DNA of 64,000 nt. Origin: Rhodothermia bacterium (lineage in GTDB: Bacteria; Bacteroidota; Rhodothermia; Balneolales; Balneolaceae). The translations under genes were made by a program, and so were the position numbers. How positions within the stretch are numbered: position 1 is the first letter of the stretch; the number at the start of each line of letters is the position of its first letter. The notes beneath the pieces were generated by a model. The model was not told the origin of the DNA. It worked only from the letters and a program-made list of their open reading frames with translations, and made no database searches. This document shows positions 1 through 8,959 of the stretch, in pieces. The stretch is taken from positions 434,001 through 498,000 of the forward strand of contig JAUICM010000002.1 of NCBI GenBank assembly GCA_030427885.1, given 5' to 3'.

Positions 1-489
1 ACTACTATTGGGCCTGTCTGTAAAGTTGGTGGCGAGGTGATGAACAGTATCTTCCATTCCTTTTCGAATAAAGCGCACGATGGTTTTGTAGGTAACTCTC
101 TGATTGGTCAGTGGTGTAATTTCGGTGCAGATAGTAATACTTCCAATCTTAAAAATAATTATAGCTTGGTTCACCCCATCAATTGGTCAACCAAAAAGCC
201 ACATGAACAAGGTACTCAGTTCTTTGGAACAGTATTATCTGACCACTCCAAAACCTCAATAAACTCTATGTTAAATACCGGAACTATATGTGGTATAAGC
301 TCCAATATTTTGATTTCTGGTTTTACACCAAAGTTAATTGAGTCCTTTAGCTGGCTTACTGATTTAGGCTCCGAAATCTATGATCTCTCTAAAGCATTAG
401 AAGCAATGCGTGCTATGATGAAGCGAAGAAATATTGAGATGTCTGGAGAATATGAAGAAATGATCCGGTATCTGTTTGATAACCGCTAA
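1..489 (+). CDS. GlmU-like sugar nucleotidyltransferase, C-terminal part (partial)
   Basis: The reading frame is open from base 1, so the gene begins before the window; about 162 residues are visible. The visible part resembles the left-handed beta-helix end of the GlmU-like nucleotidyltransferases of Bacteroidota: TIGPVCKVGGEV, then NSIFHSFSNKAHDGFVGNS and LIGQWCNFGADSNTSNLK, whose hexapeptide-like spacing is typical of acyltransferase-type folds. The expected role is activation of a sugar phosphate for envelope polysaccharide; the true substrate cannot be judged without the N-terminal domain. The C-terminus is a short helical tail. It converges with the NlpC/P60 gene and the two stops overlap by 4 bases. 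Confidence 0.7.
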   Translation, partial: TTIGPVCKVGGEVMNSIFHSFSNKAHDGFVGNSLIGQWCNFGADSNTSNLKNNYSLVHPINWSTKKPHEQGTQFFGTVLSDHSKTSINSMLNTGTICGISSNILISGFTPKLIESFSWLTDLGSEIYDLSKALEAMRAMMKRRNIEMSGEYEEMIRYLFDNR

Positions 490-1019
490 AGAATTCTTCT
501 GGTTGTCAGATATACATTTTCCCAGTACTGACTTCTCAATGCCGAGATCGTAACTCCTTTACTCGTTGATGCATGCAAAAACTGTTCTTTGTTGATCATC
601 ACACCAACATGATATGTATCCCTTCCTGTTTTAAAGAATACCATATCTCCGGTTTTGATACGATTCTTTCGAACGGAACTACCCACTTTCATTTGTTCTC
701 TGGTAGTTCTCGGAAGCTTCAACTCAAAATAATCTTCAAAAACAACCTGCATGAATGCTGAACAATCAATTCCTTTATAGCTTGCCCCACCCAAGATGTA
801 AGGAACCCCTTTCCAATCCTTATAGGCTATATCTAAAGCACCCTGAATTTTCTTTTCATCTGCTGATAAGTTTGCAGTATTCGGCGACCTGGTAACCGCC
901 ATAGCAGATTCAGTTTCTTTTTTTGCTCTTATTTCCCATGGTGATGTACCTCGTTTCAACATACCACAAGAGCTGAGCGTCAGACCAGCCAGTATTAATA
1001 TCAGTACCCGATTTAGCAT
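486..1019 (-). CDS. NlpC/P60 family lipoprotein (cell-wall peptidase)
   Basis: A 177-residue protein that starts with a lipoprotein signal; the lipobox LSSC places the lipidated Cys at residue 18. The NlpC/P60 (C40) papain-like domain fills the C-terminal 110 residues. The predicted nucleophile is Cys86 in GIDCSAF, the catalytic His is His137 in YHVGV, and the third polar residue is His149 in FLHAS. Enzymes of this family cut D-Glu/diaminopimelate bonds in peptidoglycan stem peptides, here probably from a membrane-anchored periplasmic position. The length is normal for a single-domain Spr/NlpC-like hydrolase. It diverges from pdxJ. Confidence 0.9.
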   Translation of the reverse strand: MLNRVLILILAGLTLSSCGMLKRGTSPWEIRAKKETESAMAVTRSPNTANLSADEKKIQGALDIAYKDWKGVPYILGGASYKGIDCSAFMQVVFEDYFELKLPRTTREQMKVGSSVRKNRIKTGDMVFFKTGRDTYHVGVMINKEQFLHASTSKGVTISALRSQYWENVYLTTRRIL

Positions 1020-1109
1020 CTGTCGAATTTATTGGTAATAAATATAACAGCTATTGTTTATTTTCAAAGTACGTGTTTTTCATTAAAAATCGAATCACCT
1101 TACTACATT

Positions 1110-1844
1110 ATGAACCTTCTCGTCAATATTGACCATGTAGCAACCCTTAGAAATGCCCGTGGTGAAGGATATCCTGTCCCTGTTGAAGCAGCCACTGTTT
1201 GTGAAAAAGCAGGTGCAAAAGGAATCGTATTTCACTTACGTGGCGACCGCAGACATATTAAAGACGAAGATGTAAACGGGCTCAAAGAATCCGTGAAAGG
1301 AACACTGGATTTTGAAATGGCAGCCACGGATGAGATGCTCAATATTTTAAAAAAAACAGATCCTGATCTCTGCACCCTAGTACCTGAAGGCAGGGAAGAA
1401 CTCACAACCGAGGGGGGGTTGAATATGAAGGTGGTTTTCTCCGACTTTGAAAAACGAGTATTTCCTTTTATACGCAAAACAGATATTGAGATCAGCCTTT
1501 TTGTAGATCCTAATACTGATGATATCGAACTTGCCCACAAACTAGGCAGTGATGCCATTGAACTCCATACCGGAACTTTTGCAAATGCTGTTTCGAAGGA
1601 AGCCCGGTTTGCTGAGTTAAAAAGATTGCGTGAAGCCGCATTCCTTGCCAATGAACTTGGAATGAAAGTGAATGCCGGGCATGGACTTAATCTCGAAAAC
1701 CTACCTATCCTTCTTGAGGCAGTTCCATATCTGCATGACATAAGTATTGGCCACGCTTTGATCAGTAAAGCCGTATTCTGGGGTTTACCCAAAACTGTAC
1801 AGGCTTATCTGGAGATCATGAGTATTTATGAGGATGTTAAATGA
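1110..1844 (+). CDS. pdxJ: Pyridoxine 5'-phosphate synthase
   Basis: PdxJ condenses 3-amino-1-hydroxyacetone 1-phosphate with 1-deoxyxylulose 5-phosphate to form pyridoxine 5'-phosphate, the last ring-forming step of DXP-dependent vitamin B6 synthesis. The protein opens with MNLLVNIDHVATLRNARG, the hallmark start of the family, and has HLRGDRRHI and the glycine-rich NAGHGLNLEN segment expected of the TIM barrel. I chose ATG 1110, giving 244 residues, because the 26 extra upstream codons do not look like family sequence. The stop overlaps the era start (ATGA), so the two genes are probably translationally coupled. The product's coenzyme is used by MetY encoded downstream, but the genes are separately controlled. 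Confidence 0.95.
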   Translation: MNLLVNIDHVATLRNARGEGYPVPVEAATVCEKAGAKGIVFHLRGDRRHIKDEDVNGLKESVKGTLDFEMAATDEMLNILKKTDPDLCTLVPEGREELTTEGGLNMKVVFSDFEKRVFPFIRKTDIEISLFVDPNTDDIELAHKLGSDAIELHTGTFANAVSKEARFAELKRLREAAFLANELGMKVNAGHGLNLENLPILLEAVPYLHDISIGHALISKAVFWGLPKTVQAYLEIMSIYEDVK

Positions 1845-2734
1845 GTGAATCTGAATCCATTCCACATCGTTCTGGGTATGTAGCTATTGTTGGTAAACCT
1901 AATGCAGGTAAGTCAACCCTGATGAATAAGATCCTTGGCGCTAAATTATCTATCACTACGCATAAAGCTCAAACCACTCGTCACCAAATAGTTGGTATTC
2001 ATTCTGAGGAAAACGCGCAGGTTATATTCCTTGATACTCCCGGGATAATTAATCCCAAGTATGAGCTTCAGAAAGCAATGATGCGCTTTGTGGAAAAAGC
2101 TGAGAAAGATGCAGATATCATTCTTTTCATTGTTGAAGCCAACGAAAATAATATTCCGGATTATGCCTTTGATGAGTTACGAAGATTTCGGAAATCGGTA
2201 GTACTGGTAATTAACAAAATTGATACCGAGAACCAGGAAAAAGTAGAAGCTTTATCAGCCGAACTGAATGAAAAATTTGAATTCAAAAGAACCGTCTTTG
2301 TCTCTGCTTTGGAAGGCGCGGGGGTCCCGGGACTACTGGAATCCATCGTAGAATTAATGCCTGCGGGACCACCATTTTATCCCAAAGACGAACTTAGCGA
2401 ACACCCTCTTCGATTCTTCGCTTCTGAACTGATCAGAGAGCAAATATATCTGCAATATCATGAAGAGATTCCCTACTCTGCTACGGTTGAAGTTATTCAG
2501 TATGAAGAACGGGAAGATCTGGATTATATCAATGCTGAAATTATTGTAAATCGTATGTCTCAAAAAGGGATGATCATTGGTAAAGGTGGACGTGCTATAA
2601 AACAACTTGGAACTGAAGCAAGAAAGTCGATCGAGGACTTTGTCGAGCGCAAGGTGTTTCTTGATCTGCATGTGAAGGTGCGTGATAAATGGAGGGAAAA
2701 TGAAAATATGGTGCGAAATTTAGGATATCGTTAA
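1841..2734 (+). CDS. era: GTPase Era
   Basis: A 297-residue Ras-like GTPase that binds the 3' end of 16S rRNA and acts in late maturation of the 30S subunit. The GTPase motifs are all present: G1 GKPNAGKST (18-26), G3 DTPG (65-68), G4 NKID (125-128) and a G5-like SALEG. The C-terminal third is a type II KH RNA-binding domain with the GxxG loop in IIGKGGRAIK. The length is typical. It overlaps pdxJ by 4 bases. No terminator follows directly; the first strong one is 218 bases on and seems to belong to the methionine leader. Confidence 0.97.
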   Translation: MSESESIPHRSGYVAIVGKPNAGKSTLMNKILGAKLSITTHKAQTTRHQIVGIHSEENAQVIFLDTPGIINPKYELQKAMMRFVEKAEKDADIILFIVEANENNIPDYAFDELRRFRKSVVLVINKIDTENQEKVEALSAELNEKFEFKRTVFVSALEGAGVPGLLESIVELMPAGPPFYPKDELSEHPLRFFASELIREQIYLQYHEEIPYSATVEVIQYEEREDLDYINAEIIVNRMSQKGMIIGKGGRAIKQLGTEARKSIEDFVERKVFLDLHVKVRDKWRENENMVRNLGYR

Positions 2735-2844
2735 TTATTGTATTAAATAGACTTAAGTATCATTTTGCATTGTGCAAAAAATGGTTATAAAAAAATTCTA
2801 TAAACGTATTGCATCATAAATTTTCAACACGTAAGCTTTGTGTA

Positions 2845-2919
2845 ATGAAATTTTCAAAACCAAATACCGCTTGTAAGCCCGCATGTACTTGTATGTGTAT
2901 GTGCATGATGTGCACCTGA
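2845..2919 (+). CDS. Cys/Met-rich leader peptide of a transcription attenuator (24 aa)
   Basis: A short ORF from ATG 2845 to TGA 2917-2919. Its 24 residues contain six Cys and five Met, and residues 14-23 read CTCMCMCMMC. I do not read it as a functional protein but as a sensor: ribosomes would stall in this run when Cys-tRNA or Met-tRNA is poorly charged. The stop codon abuts GAAGGGCTT (2918-2926), which can pair with the ascending arm of the terminator downstream. Lys11-Pro12 (AAGCCC, 2875-2880) can pair with the same segment, as in classic leaders. No Shine-Dalgarno sequence precedes the ATG, which is usual in this window. The sensing function is inference from sequence. Confidence 0.8.
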   Translation: MKFSKPNTACKPACTCMCMCMMCT

Positions 2920-2991
2920 AGGGCTTAGGTATATAGTTTTTAAGTAAACATAAAAAAGCCCTTTTGAATGCAATATCAGAAGGGCTTTTTT
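2875..2991 (+). promoter_or_regulatory. Transcription attenuator with mutually exclusive RNA hairpins
   Basis: Four segments are visible. Segment 1 is TAAGCCC (2874-2880) inside the leader ORF. Segment 2 is GAAGGGCTT(A) (2918-2927), overlapping the leader stop codon. Segment 3 is the A6-GCCCTTTTG stretch (2952-2966). Segment 4 is CAGAAGGGC followed by six T (2977-2991). Segments 1:2 give 7 pairs, 2:3 give 9 (one wobble) and 3:4 give about 15 pairs with a U-tract. A stalled ribosome over the Cys/Met codons would mask segment 1 and free 2 to pair with 3 (antiterminator). A ribosome finishing at the stop would cover segment 2 and allow the 3:4 terminator. This is the trp/his leader logic applied here to Cys/Met. 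Confidence 0.75.
2952..2991 (+). terminator. Intrinsic terminator of the Cys/Met attenuator
   Basis: Arms 2952-2966 and 2977-2991 form a stem of about 15 pairs around a 10-base loop (2967-2976); the descending arm ends in six T. The A-rich ascending arm also makes it usable by transcripts from the other strand. It may serve era read-through as well, although it lies 218 bases beyond era. Confidence 0.85.
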
Positions 2992-3037
2992 ATTGGGATT
3001 GATAATCTCAGACGTTCTTTAAAAATCATATTGCATT

Positions 3038-3156
3038 CTCATTAAGAAAGGTGGAGGGATCAGGTCCTGTGAAGCCTTGGCAACCGTTTCGGGTTAAACC
3101 GAAGAAAGGTGCTACATCCTGCTCAGTGTAAGTAAAGCCACACTGGGAAAGATGAG
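3038..3156 (+). ncRNA. SAM-I (S-box) riboswitch aptamer
   Basis: The segment shows the SAM-I core: P1 CTCAT (3038-3042) with ATGAG (3152-3156), then AGGTGGAGGGA, a kink-turn/P2 region ending in GCCTTGGCAACC, the conserved AAGGTGCTACATCC, a variable P4 hairpin and the closing GGGAAAGATGAG. The class binds S-adenosylmethionine and normally turns off methionine genes. The 3' P1 strand can alternatively pair with the terminator region: 3150-3166 against 3182-3198 gives 13 Watson-Crick and 2 wobble pairs with a 2-base internal mismatch. This is the antiterminator expected when SAM is absent. Confidence 0.95.
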
Positions 3157-3178
3157 TTCGACAAAGTGTTAGTGAAAC

Positions 3179-4661
<1,483 letters not shown>

Positions 4662-4676
4662 GAACTTATAAACCAC

Positions 4677-4693
4677 TTGCAGAAATTCTGCAA
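4677..4693. promoter_or_regulatory. 17-bp perfect palindrome upstream of the OsmC-like gene
   Basis: TTGCAGAA-A-TTCTGCAA is a perfect inverted repeat with 8-base arms, 30 bases before ATG 4724. It could be an operator for a dimeric repressor or a small hairpin. No matching regulator is encoded nearby, and no second copy was seen at the met locus. Confidence 0.35.
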
Positions 4694-4723
4694 ACGATTA
4701 TACAACACATAAATATACACACA

Positions 4724-5260
4724 ATGAGTACTATAACAACAGAAATCAACCAAATTGACCAACGGCTGAACGAGACGATCTCGAATGTGATATCGCATGT
4801 CAGAGAAAATCCGGTTGACAAAGATGTCACATTTTCCGTGGATTCTACACTGGAACGCGGCTTTCGGTCAGAGATCAATGTCAGGAATTTTCAATTCATT
4901 GCTGATGAACCCGAAAGTCTTGGCGGGGAAAATGAGGCTCCAAATCCGGTGGAATATGTATTGGGAGCTCTCGCCTCTTGCCAGGAAATCGTGATCAAAG
5001 CATATGCTGGTCAACTCGGTATCAATTTGAATTCCATCAAAGTTGAGGCCTCCGGTGATCTGGATCTGCAGGGATTTTTTAATCTTTCGGATGAGCGCCC
5101 CGGATTCAACAATGTGCGATATAAAACCGTAATTTCCACAGACGAAACCGATCCGGTTAAGCTCCAGCTTTTGAAAAATTTTTCAATTGAACGATGCCCT
5201 GTGTTAGACATAATCTCGAATCCCGTTCCAGTAAATGGCGAAGTCGTGTATGTCAGCTAG
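4724..5260 (+). CDS. OsmC-like peroxiredoxin family protein
   Basis: A 178-residue OsmC/Ohr-family protein. The two family cysteines are present, Cys86 in ALASCQE and Cys158 in ERCPVLD, at the spacing used for thiol reduction of organic hydroperoxides. The PNPVEYVLGALASC helix is the family hallmark. About 30 N-terminal residues precede the domain and are predicted helical. Lying between metY and metX, it may protect or handle a reactive sulfur intermediate (persulfide or hydroperoxide) made during sulfide assimilation; this is an inference from position. Hairpins flank it on both sides, so its mRNA level may differ from its neighbours. Confidence 0.88.
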   Translation: MSTITTEINQIDQRLNETISNVISHVRENPVDKDVTFSVDSTLERGFRSEINVRNFQFIADEPESLGGENEAPNPVEYVLGALASCQEIVIKAYAGQLGINLNSIKVEASGDLDLQGFFNLSDERPGFNNVRYKTVISTDETDPVKLQLLKNFSIERCPVLDIISNPVPVNGEVVYVS

Positions 5261-5270
5261 AAACTCACTC

Positions 5271-5346
5271 GCTCATTGAAGTAACAATGAGCAATTCGGC
5301 AGTGCGGTGGAACCTTGACCAGGTTCTGCCGTTCTGTTTTTTAATT
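5271..5346 (+). terminator. Hairpin pair and probable terminator/attenuator between the OsmC-like gene and metX
   Basis: The first hairpin is perfect: GCTCATTG (5271-5278) with CAATGAGC (5285-5292). The second has CGGCAG (5297-5302) pairing with CTGCCG (5326-5331), an inner GAACCT/AGGTT stem, and then TTCTGTTTTTTAATTTT, so it resembles an intrinsic terminator. It would reduce read-through into metX unless metX has its own promoter or antitermination; metX starts only 12 bases after the T-rich tract. Confidence 0.6.
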
Positions 5347-5357
5347 TTATCATAACT

Positions 5358-6413
5358 ATGAGCGATCCTAAGAAACTCTCATTACATACTACATTCATCA
5401 CAGAATCAGGACATGAACTTCATGATCCTGAATTTGCCTATCATACCTGGGGGAAACTAAATCAGGATAAAGATAATGTGATCCTGATCTGCCATGCCCT
5501 TACCGGAAACTCTGATGCAAAAGATTGGTTTTCCGGTTTTTTTGCTGATAACAGTTATGTTGATCTAAGTAAACACTTTGTGATCTGCATCAATGTTCCG
5601 GGTAGTGATTATGGCTCCACCGGGCCATGGTCCGTAAACCCTCGTACCGGAAACCCATATCAAAATGACTTCCCGGTATTAACGATTCGTGACATCGTAC
5701 GATTTCAACAACTTCTCCTTGATGTACTTGAAATCAAAGGAATTGAACTGGTGATCGGGGGATCAATGGGTGGTATGATAGCCCTGGAATTCTCAATCAT
5801 GGATAACAGAATACAAAAAGCATGTCTGATCGCAATGGGTAAGTCACATTCCGCATGGGCCATTGGAATCAGTAATACACAGCGACAGGCTATTTATGCA
5901 GATAAAAACTGGAATGATGGTTGGTACTCAAAAGACAAGCCTCCTGTTCAGGGACTTTCTGCTGCGCGTGCTATTGCAATGATCAGCTATCGCACCCCTC
6001 AAAATTATGAGAATAAATTCGGACGTGACTTCAACAATGAAAAGCAGATCTTTCAGGTTGAGTCCTATCTGGAGTATCAGGGGAAAAAGTTAACCGATCG
6101 CTTCGATGCGCTCTCGTATGACCGCCTCACCAAATCGATGGATACCCATGATATTTCCCGGAGCAGAAGTTCTTTTAAAGAAGTTCTGGGATCTCTTGAA
6201 ATCCCCCTGCTCGTTATTGGTATAGATACTGATATTTTGTATCCACCCTACGAACAGAAGGAACTGGCTGAACTGGCACCTAATGCTGAATACAGGGAGA
6301 TCAGCTCAGAATACGGGCATGATGCTTTTTTGATTGAGTTCGATCAGATAAACAACTTTCTGAGAGAGTTTAATGAACTAAGCAATGCCGGTATTATCGC
6401 AAAAGAAAATTAA
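5358..6413 (+). CDS. metX: Homoserine O-acetyltransferase
   Basis: MetX transfers acetyl from acetyl-CoA to L-homoserine, making the substrate of MetY. The 351-residue protein is an alpha/beta hydrolase. The nucleophile is Ser136 in IGGSMGGM, the acid is in IDTDILYPP, and the base is the His of EYGHDAFL. LICHALTGNSDA and GSDYGSTGPWSVNP are family landmarks forming the substrate tunnel. ATG 5358 follows a T-rich terminator-like element. Together with MetY it forms the direct-sulfhydrylation route to homocysteine, so the operon bypasses cystathionine. Succinyl-CoA use cannot be fully excluded from the sequence. Confidence 0.94.
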   Translation: MSDPKKLSLHTTFITESGHELHDPEFAYHTWGKLNQDKDNVILICHALTGNSDAKDWFSGFFADNSYVDLSKHFVICINVPGSDYGSTGPWSVNPRTGNPYQNDFPVLTIRDIVRFQQLLLDVLEIKGIELVIGGSMGGMIALEFSIMDNRIQKACLIAMGKSHSAWAIGISNTQRQAIYADKNWNDGWYSKDKPPVQGLSAARAIAMISYRTPQNYENKFGRDFNNEKQIFQVESYLEYQGKKLTDRFDALSYDRLTKSMDTHDISRSRSSFKEVLGSLEIPLLVIGIDTDILYPPYEQKELAELAPNAEYREISSEYGHDAFLIEFDQINNFLREFNELSNAGIIAKEN

Positions 6414-6415
6414 TC

Positions 6416-7705
6416 TTAATACCAGGATAAAATGGCATAACCACTAAAGCCACCGCCATCTTCCAGAGTAAGCTCAGGTAATGTTGAGCTTAGCGCTGAG
6501 GAAAACTCAACTCGAGCTGCCCCACTAGCTGAAAATCGTTCCGCAACAATGGCCCCCCGGATACTACCCGAGCCCGTTACATTAACATGTGCATTCGGGG
6601 CATATAGAATTCGGGTATTAGCAACTGCGGCACCTGAAACCAAAACTTCATCCCCACCGGTAATAACATGCCCTTGTATTCCTCCTGAACCTCCAATGGT
6701 AATGTTTGCCGTTTCAGCATATACACTACCATTGAAATTAGTAGCACCAGCAAAATTAAGGCGGTCTTCCCCTCCATAATAAGTAAACAGATTCTCCTGA
6801 CTACCGCTGGAATTCATTCTGCTGCTACCCTGAACTAAAAGGTCATCTTCGACAATTAAAGTAAGTTTACCAGATCCGGTTATATTCACAGTTCCTTGAG
6901 TAAGATTGAAGCTACCTACGTGCATCACTCTATCTTCCGTACCTGTATTTATATTCAGAGTATAGCCACTTTGAACCGTGACAGATGGAATATAAGAGCC
7001 ATCATAATCTGCCGGATTCAATGTAATATTTGTAAAAGGCCATACAGTTGTTACAGGAAGCTTAACACTAGACTTGGCTGGATATTCGATAAATTCCGGT
7101 AACTCATATTCTCCCGGTGATGGTAGATTACCTATCCCTAAACCCACACTGGTTCCTGAGGGTTGGATTACTGTAGTTGAAGGGTCTCCACCAGGTCCGA
7201 TCAACAGTGAACTGTCAATCTTTGTTGACCACTCAAGATTAACATCCCCTGCACCTGTAGCATTGGTTCCCATGTGGCCAATAACCCTGGCACTCCCATC
7301 CAAATTAACATTAGTACCTGAAAATACTGCATATGGAAGATCCGGATTCCATATTGGGCTTGTCATCATAGACATAAGTTTTAGCTCCTGCTTATACTCC
7401 AATCCATTTACTTTACCCCAGCTTTCAACGGTAATGGTATCACCTACTTCAGTGACCGAATATTTATAACTTCCCCCCATACCTTCCCAATCGGTATAGT
7501 CATTTACACTGGTAACCTCTTCCTCATCATTGAGTTTATTGGCAATTGCCAGAATTACAGCCTGTGAGATATTCTTAGCCTGGTTTGAATTGTATGTCTG
7601 AATCGCTTCTAATTCAGCCTGATACAAATTCCTTCTGGTCATATTTCCAAAAATGGAAAGAGCAAAAGTCATCGTAAGTACGATCCATAATGCATATTGT
7701 CCCAT
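6416..7705 (-). CDS. Membrane-anchored pilin-like protein with beta-helix-like repeats
   Basis: A 429-residue protein; function not known. Residues about 4-20 form a hydrophobic anchor (ALWIVLTMTFALSIFG), followed by an amphipathic helix of the kind seen in PilX/pilin-like proteins. The rest is Gly/Ser/Asn-rich with short repeated beta-strand units such as VNLDGSARVIG, INLNTG-type turns, VNITGSGKL, ITIGGSGGIQGHV and VNVTGSGSIRGAI. This suggests a beta-solenoid like polymer-forming (bactofilin-like) or PilX-tip domains. It is the last gene of a three-gene unit, 1 base after its upstream neighbour. A role in a surface fibre or secretion pseudopilus is plausible but unproven. Confidence 0.6.
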   Translation of the reverse strand: MGQYALWIVLTMTFALSIFGNMTRRNLYQAELEAIQTYNSNQAKNISQAVILAIANKLNDEEEVTSVNDYTDWEGMGGSYKYSVTEVGDTITVESWGKVNGLEYKQELKLMSMMTSPIWNPDLPYAVFSGTNVNLDGSARVIGHMGTNATGAGDVNLEWSTKIDSSLLIGPGGDPSTTVIQPSGTSVGLGIGNLPSPGEYELPEFIEYPAKSSVKLPVTTVWPFTNITLNPADYDGSYIPSVTVQSGYTLNINTGTEDRVMHVGSFNLTQGTVNITGSGKLTLIVEDDLLVQGSSRMNSSGSQENLFTYYGGEDRLNFAGATNFNGSVYAETANITIGGSGGIQGHVITGGDEVLVSGAAVANTRILYAPNAHVNVTGSGSIRGAIVAERFSASGAARVEFSSALSSTLPELTLEDGGGFSGYAILSWY

Positions 7706-7706
7706 T

Positions 7707-8240
7707 TCAGCTCCCTATACTGTTAAAGATCTCAGTTGCATGCAGATTCTTCAGATAAATATTGCGCTGTGCAGTTGCTCTGTATCTTTTATCATCATCA
7801 GTTTGCTCGGCAAGCGAACTGATCGTTATAGCCGTCACCTTTAAGAATGGAGCCGAAGCTGTTCCATGAACCGTCTCTTCGAAATCAATCGATTCCAGCT
7901 TCAAATAATAACTCTGTGTTGTTGACGCTCCGCCACTCTGGGGTGTTCTCACAACTTTCAGATAATCATCTTGTTTATAAATCTGTACATCCACAGAATC
8001 CGACGTACTGGACATTTTTTCAACAAATTCCAGAAATGAACCATTAGCGCTTTCCAGCCTCTTTAAGTATTTAACCTCTTCCTGAACGATACTTACAGCA
8101 TTATTTGCCGTTGTTTGAAGATGATGAGTAGCACGGTTCTCAATATTAGATTCCATCATAAGCAAGTTAGCGGAGGCTATCATTGTAATCAGGATTCCAA
8201 GAATTACAGGTGGTATGAGCAGATCAAGTGTCGCGTTCAT
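7707..8240 (-). CDS. Membrane-anchored TadE/pilin-like protein (unknown function)
   Basis: A 177-residue protein with one N-terminal transmembrane helix (PPVILGILITMIASANLLMM), then about 140 exported residues of mixed alpha/beta character. There is no recognisable prepilin-peptidase site (no charged leader with Gly-Phe). The arrangement of anchor, helical spine and small globular domain resembles TadE-type minor pilins. It is the middle gene of the unit, 12 bases after its upstream neighbour and 1 base before the beta-repeat protein, so co-transcription is likely. Confidence 0.5.
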   Translation of the reverse strand: MNATLDLLIPPVILGILITMIASANLLMMESNIENRATHHLQTTANNAVSIVQEEVKYLKRLESANGSFLEFVEKMSSTSDSVDVQIYKQDDYLKVVRTPQSGGASTTQSYYLKLESIDFEETVHGTASAPFLKVTAITISSLAEQTDDDKRYRATAQRNIYLKNLHATEIFNSIGS

Positions 8241-8252
8241 TTTATCCTTCCG

Positions 8253-8669
8253 TTAATTTGCATTGAATGGAACAATTGAAACGATCTGTTCAGACATCCA
8301 CTTTGCCTGACCTTTTTCAATACGGTATACATTAATAGTAGCCAGCCGACCTGTTGCTCCTATTATTATTTCCTCTTCTTCAGATAGTTCGACTGTTGCA
8401 GCCAACGTATCGTTCGATGGAGTTACAAAGTTCTTTCTCTGACTTTGATTATTCAGATTATTCAAATCTCCATAATAAGTATCCAGCGAATCGTAATTAA
8501 ATGACTGCGAGTACAATTCATCGGATAATGTTAACCCGTAATTAATGGCATCCATTTCCTCTTGATGACCTACTGTCTGGCGTGCTGCCTGTACATAGCT
8601 TTTGTGAATATTTACAGACAGATACATAAAAATGGCTACTGCCCCTAACGCTAAAAAAGTTTGATTCAT
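8253..8669 (-). CDS. Small membrane-anchored protein, first gene of pilin-like unit
   Basis: A 138-residue protein of unknown function. An N-terminal hydrophobic helix (LALGAVAIFMYLSVNI) is followed by a helical and then a strand-rich exported domain (TVELSEEEEIIIGATGRLATINVYRI). The start is supported by a GAGG motif 9-10 bases upstream, one of the few Shine-Dalgarno-like sites here. It leads a minus-strand trio whose products share an N-terminal-anchor design, suggesting parts of a fibre or secretion apparatus encoded without its ATPase in this window. Confidence 0.5.
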   Translation of the reverse strand: MNQTFLALGAVAIFMYLSVNIHKSYVQAARQTVGHQEEMDAINYGLTLSDELYSQSFNYDSLDTYYGDLNNLNNQSQRKNFVTPSNDTLAATVELSEEEEIIIGATGRLATINVYRIEKGQAKWMSEQIVSIVPFNAN

Positions 8670-8959
8670 AACATAACCCTCTAAACTTTCGGGAAAAGCT
8701 TATTACTTGTGTTCGCTTATCCATGCCGATTTTAATAAAACTGAAAGACTTTAAATTGTATGTGAAGAAATCTTAACCCTGATAAGTATTTTTTAATGCT
8801 ATCAGCTGTTAAGAATCCATAAACAACCGAGATTTTTTCTTCCAAAAACCTCCAAATTGATTCTTTACTGATCTCAAAAAAAGTATCATATGATCATTCA
8901 ATAATATTTTGGACTTTTGGGAGCTAATTCTACCTTCTGTTTAAACGAACTCCCCGGAT
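8670..8959. other. Divergent intergenic region (290 bp)
   Basis: An A/T-rich spacer between the pilin-like unit and the P1 peptidase. It must hold two divergent promoters, but I see no convincing -35/-10 pair, riboswitch core or repeat. No ORF of note was found. Confidence 0.6.

Noticed and set aside
1232-1792. Long minus-strand ORF inside pdxJ
   Set aside because: It lies fully antisense to a clear pdxJ; its product has Ser/Arg/Pro-rich, low-complexity composition typical of shadow frames.
2735-2844. Promoter for the methionine leader
   Set aside because: Several TTG and TATAAA-like words occur, but no pair has acceptable spacing, so no promoter is called.
5287-5355. A 22-codon ORF across the OsmC-metX spacer as a second leader peptide
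   Set aside because: Its codons show no run of a single amino acid (only one Cys and one Met), and it reads through the terminator itself, so it does not fit attenuation.
8670-8959. Possible riboswitch before the pilin-like trio
   Set aside because: No conserved aptamer core (c-di-GMP, cobalamin, TPP, FMN or SAM) could be matched, and there is no terminator near the starts.
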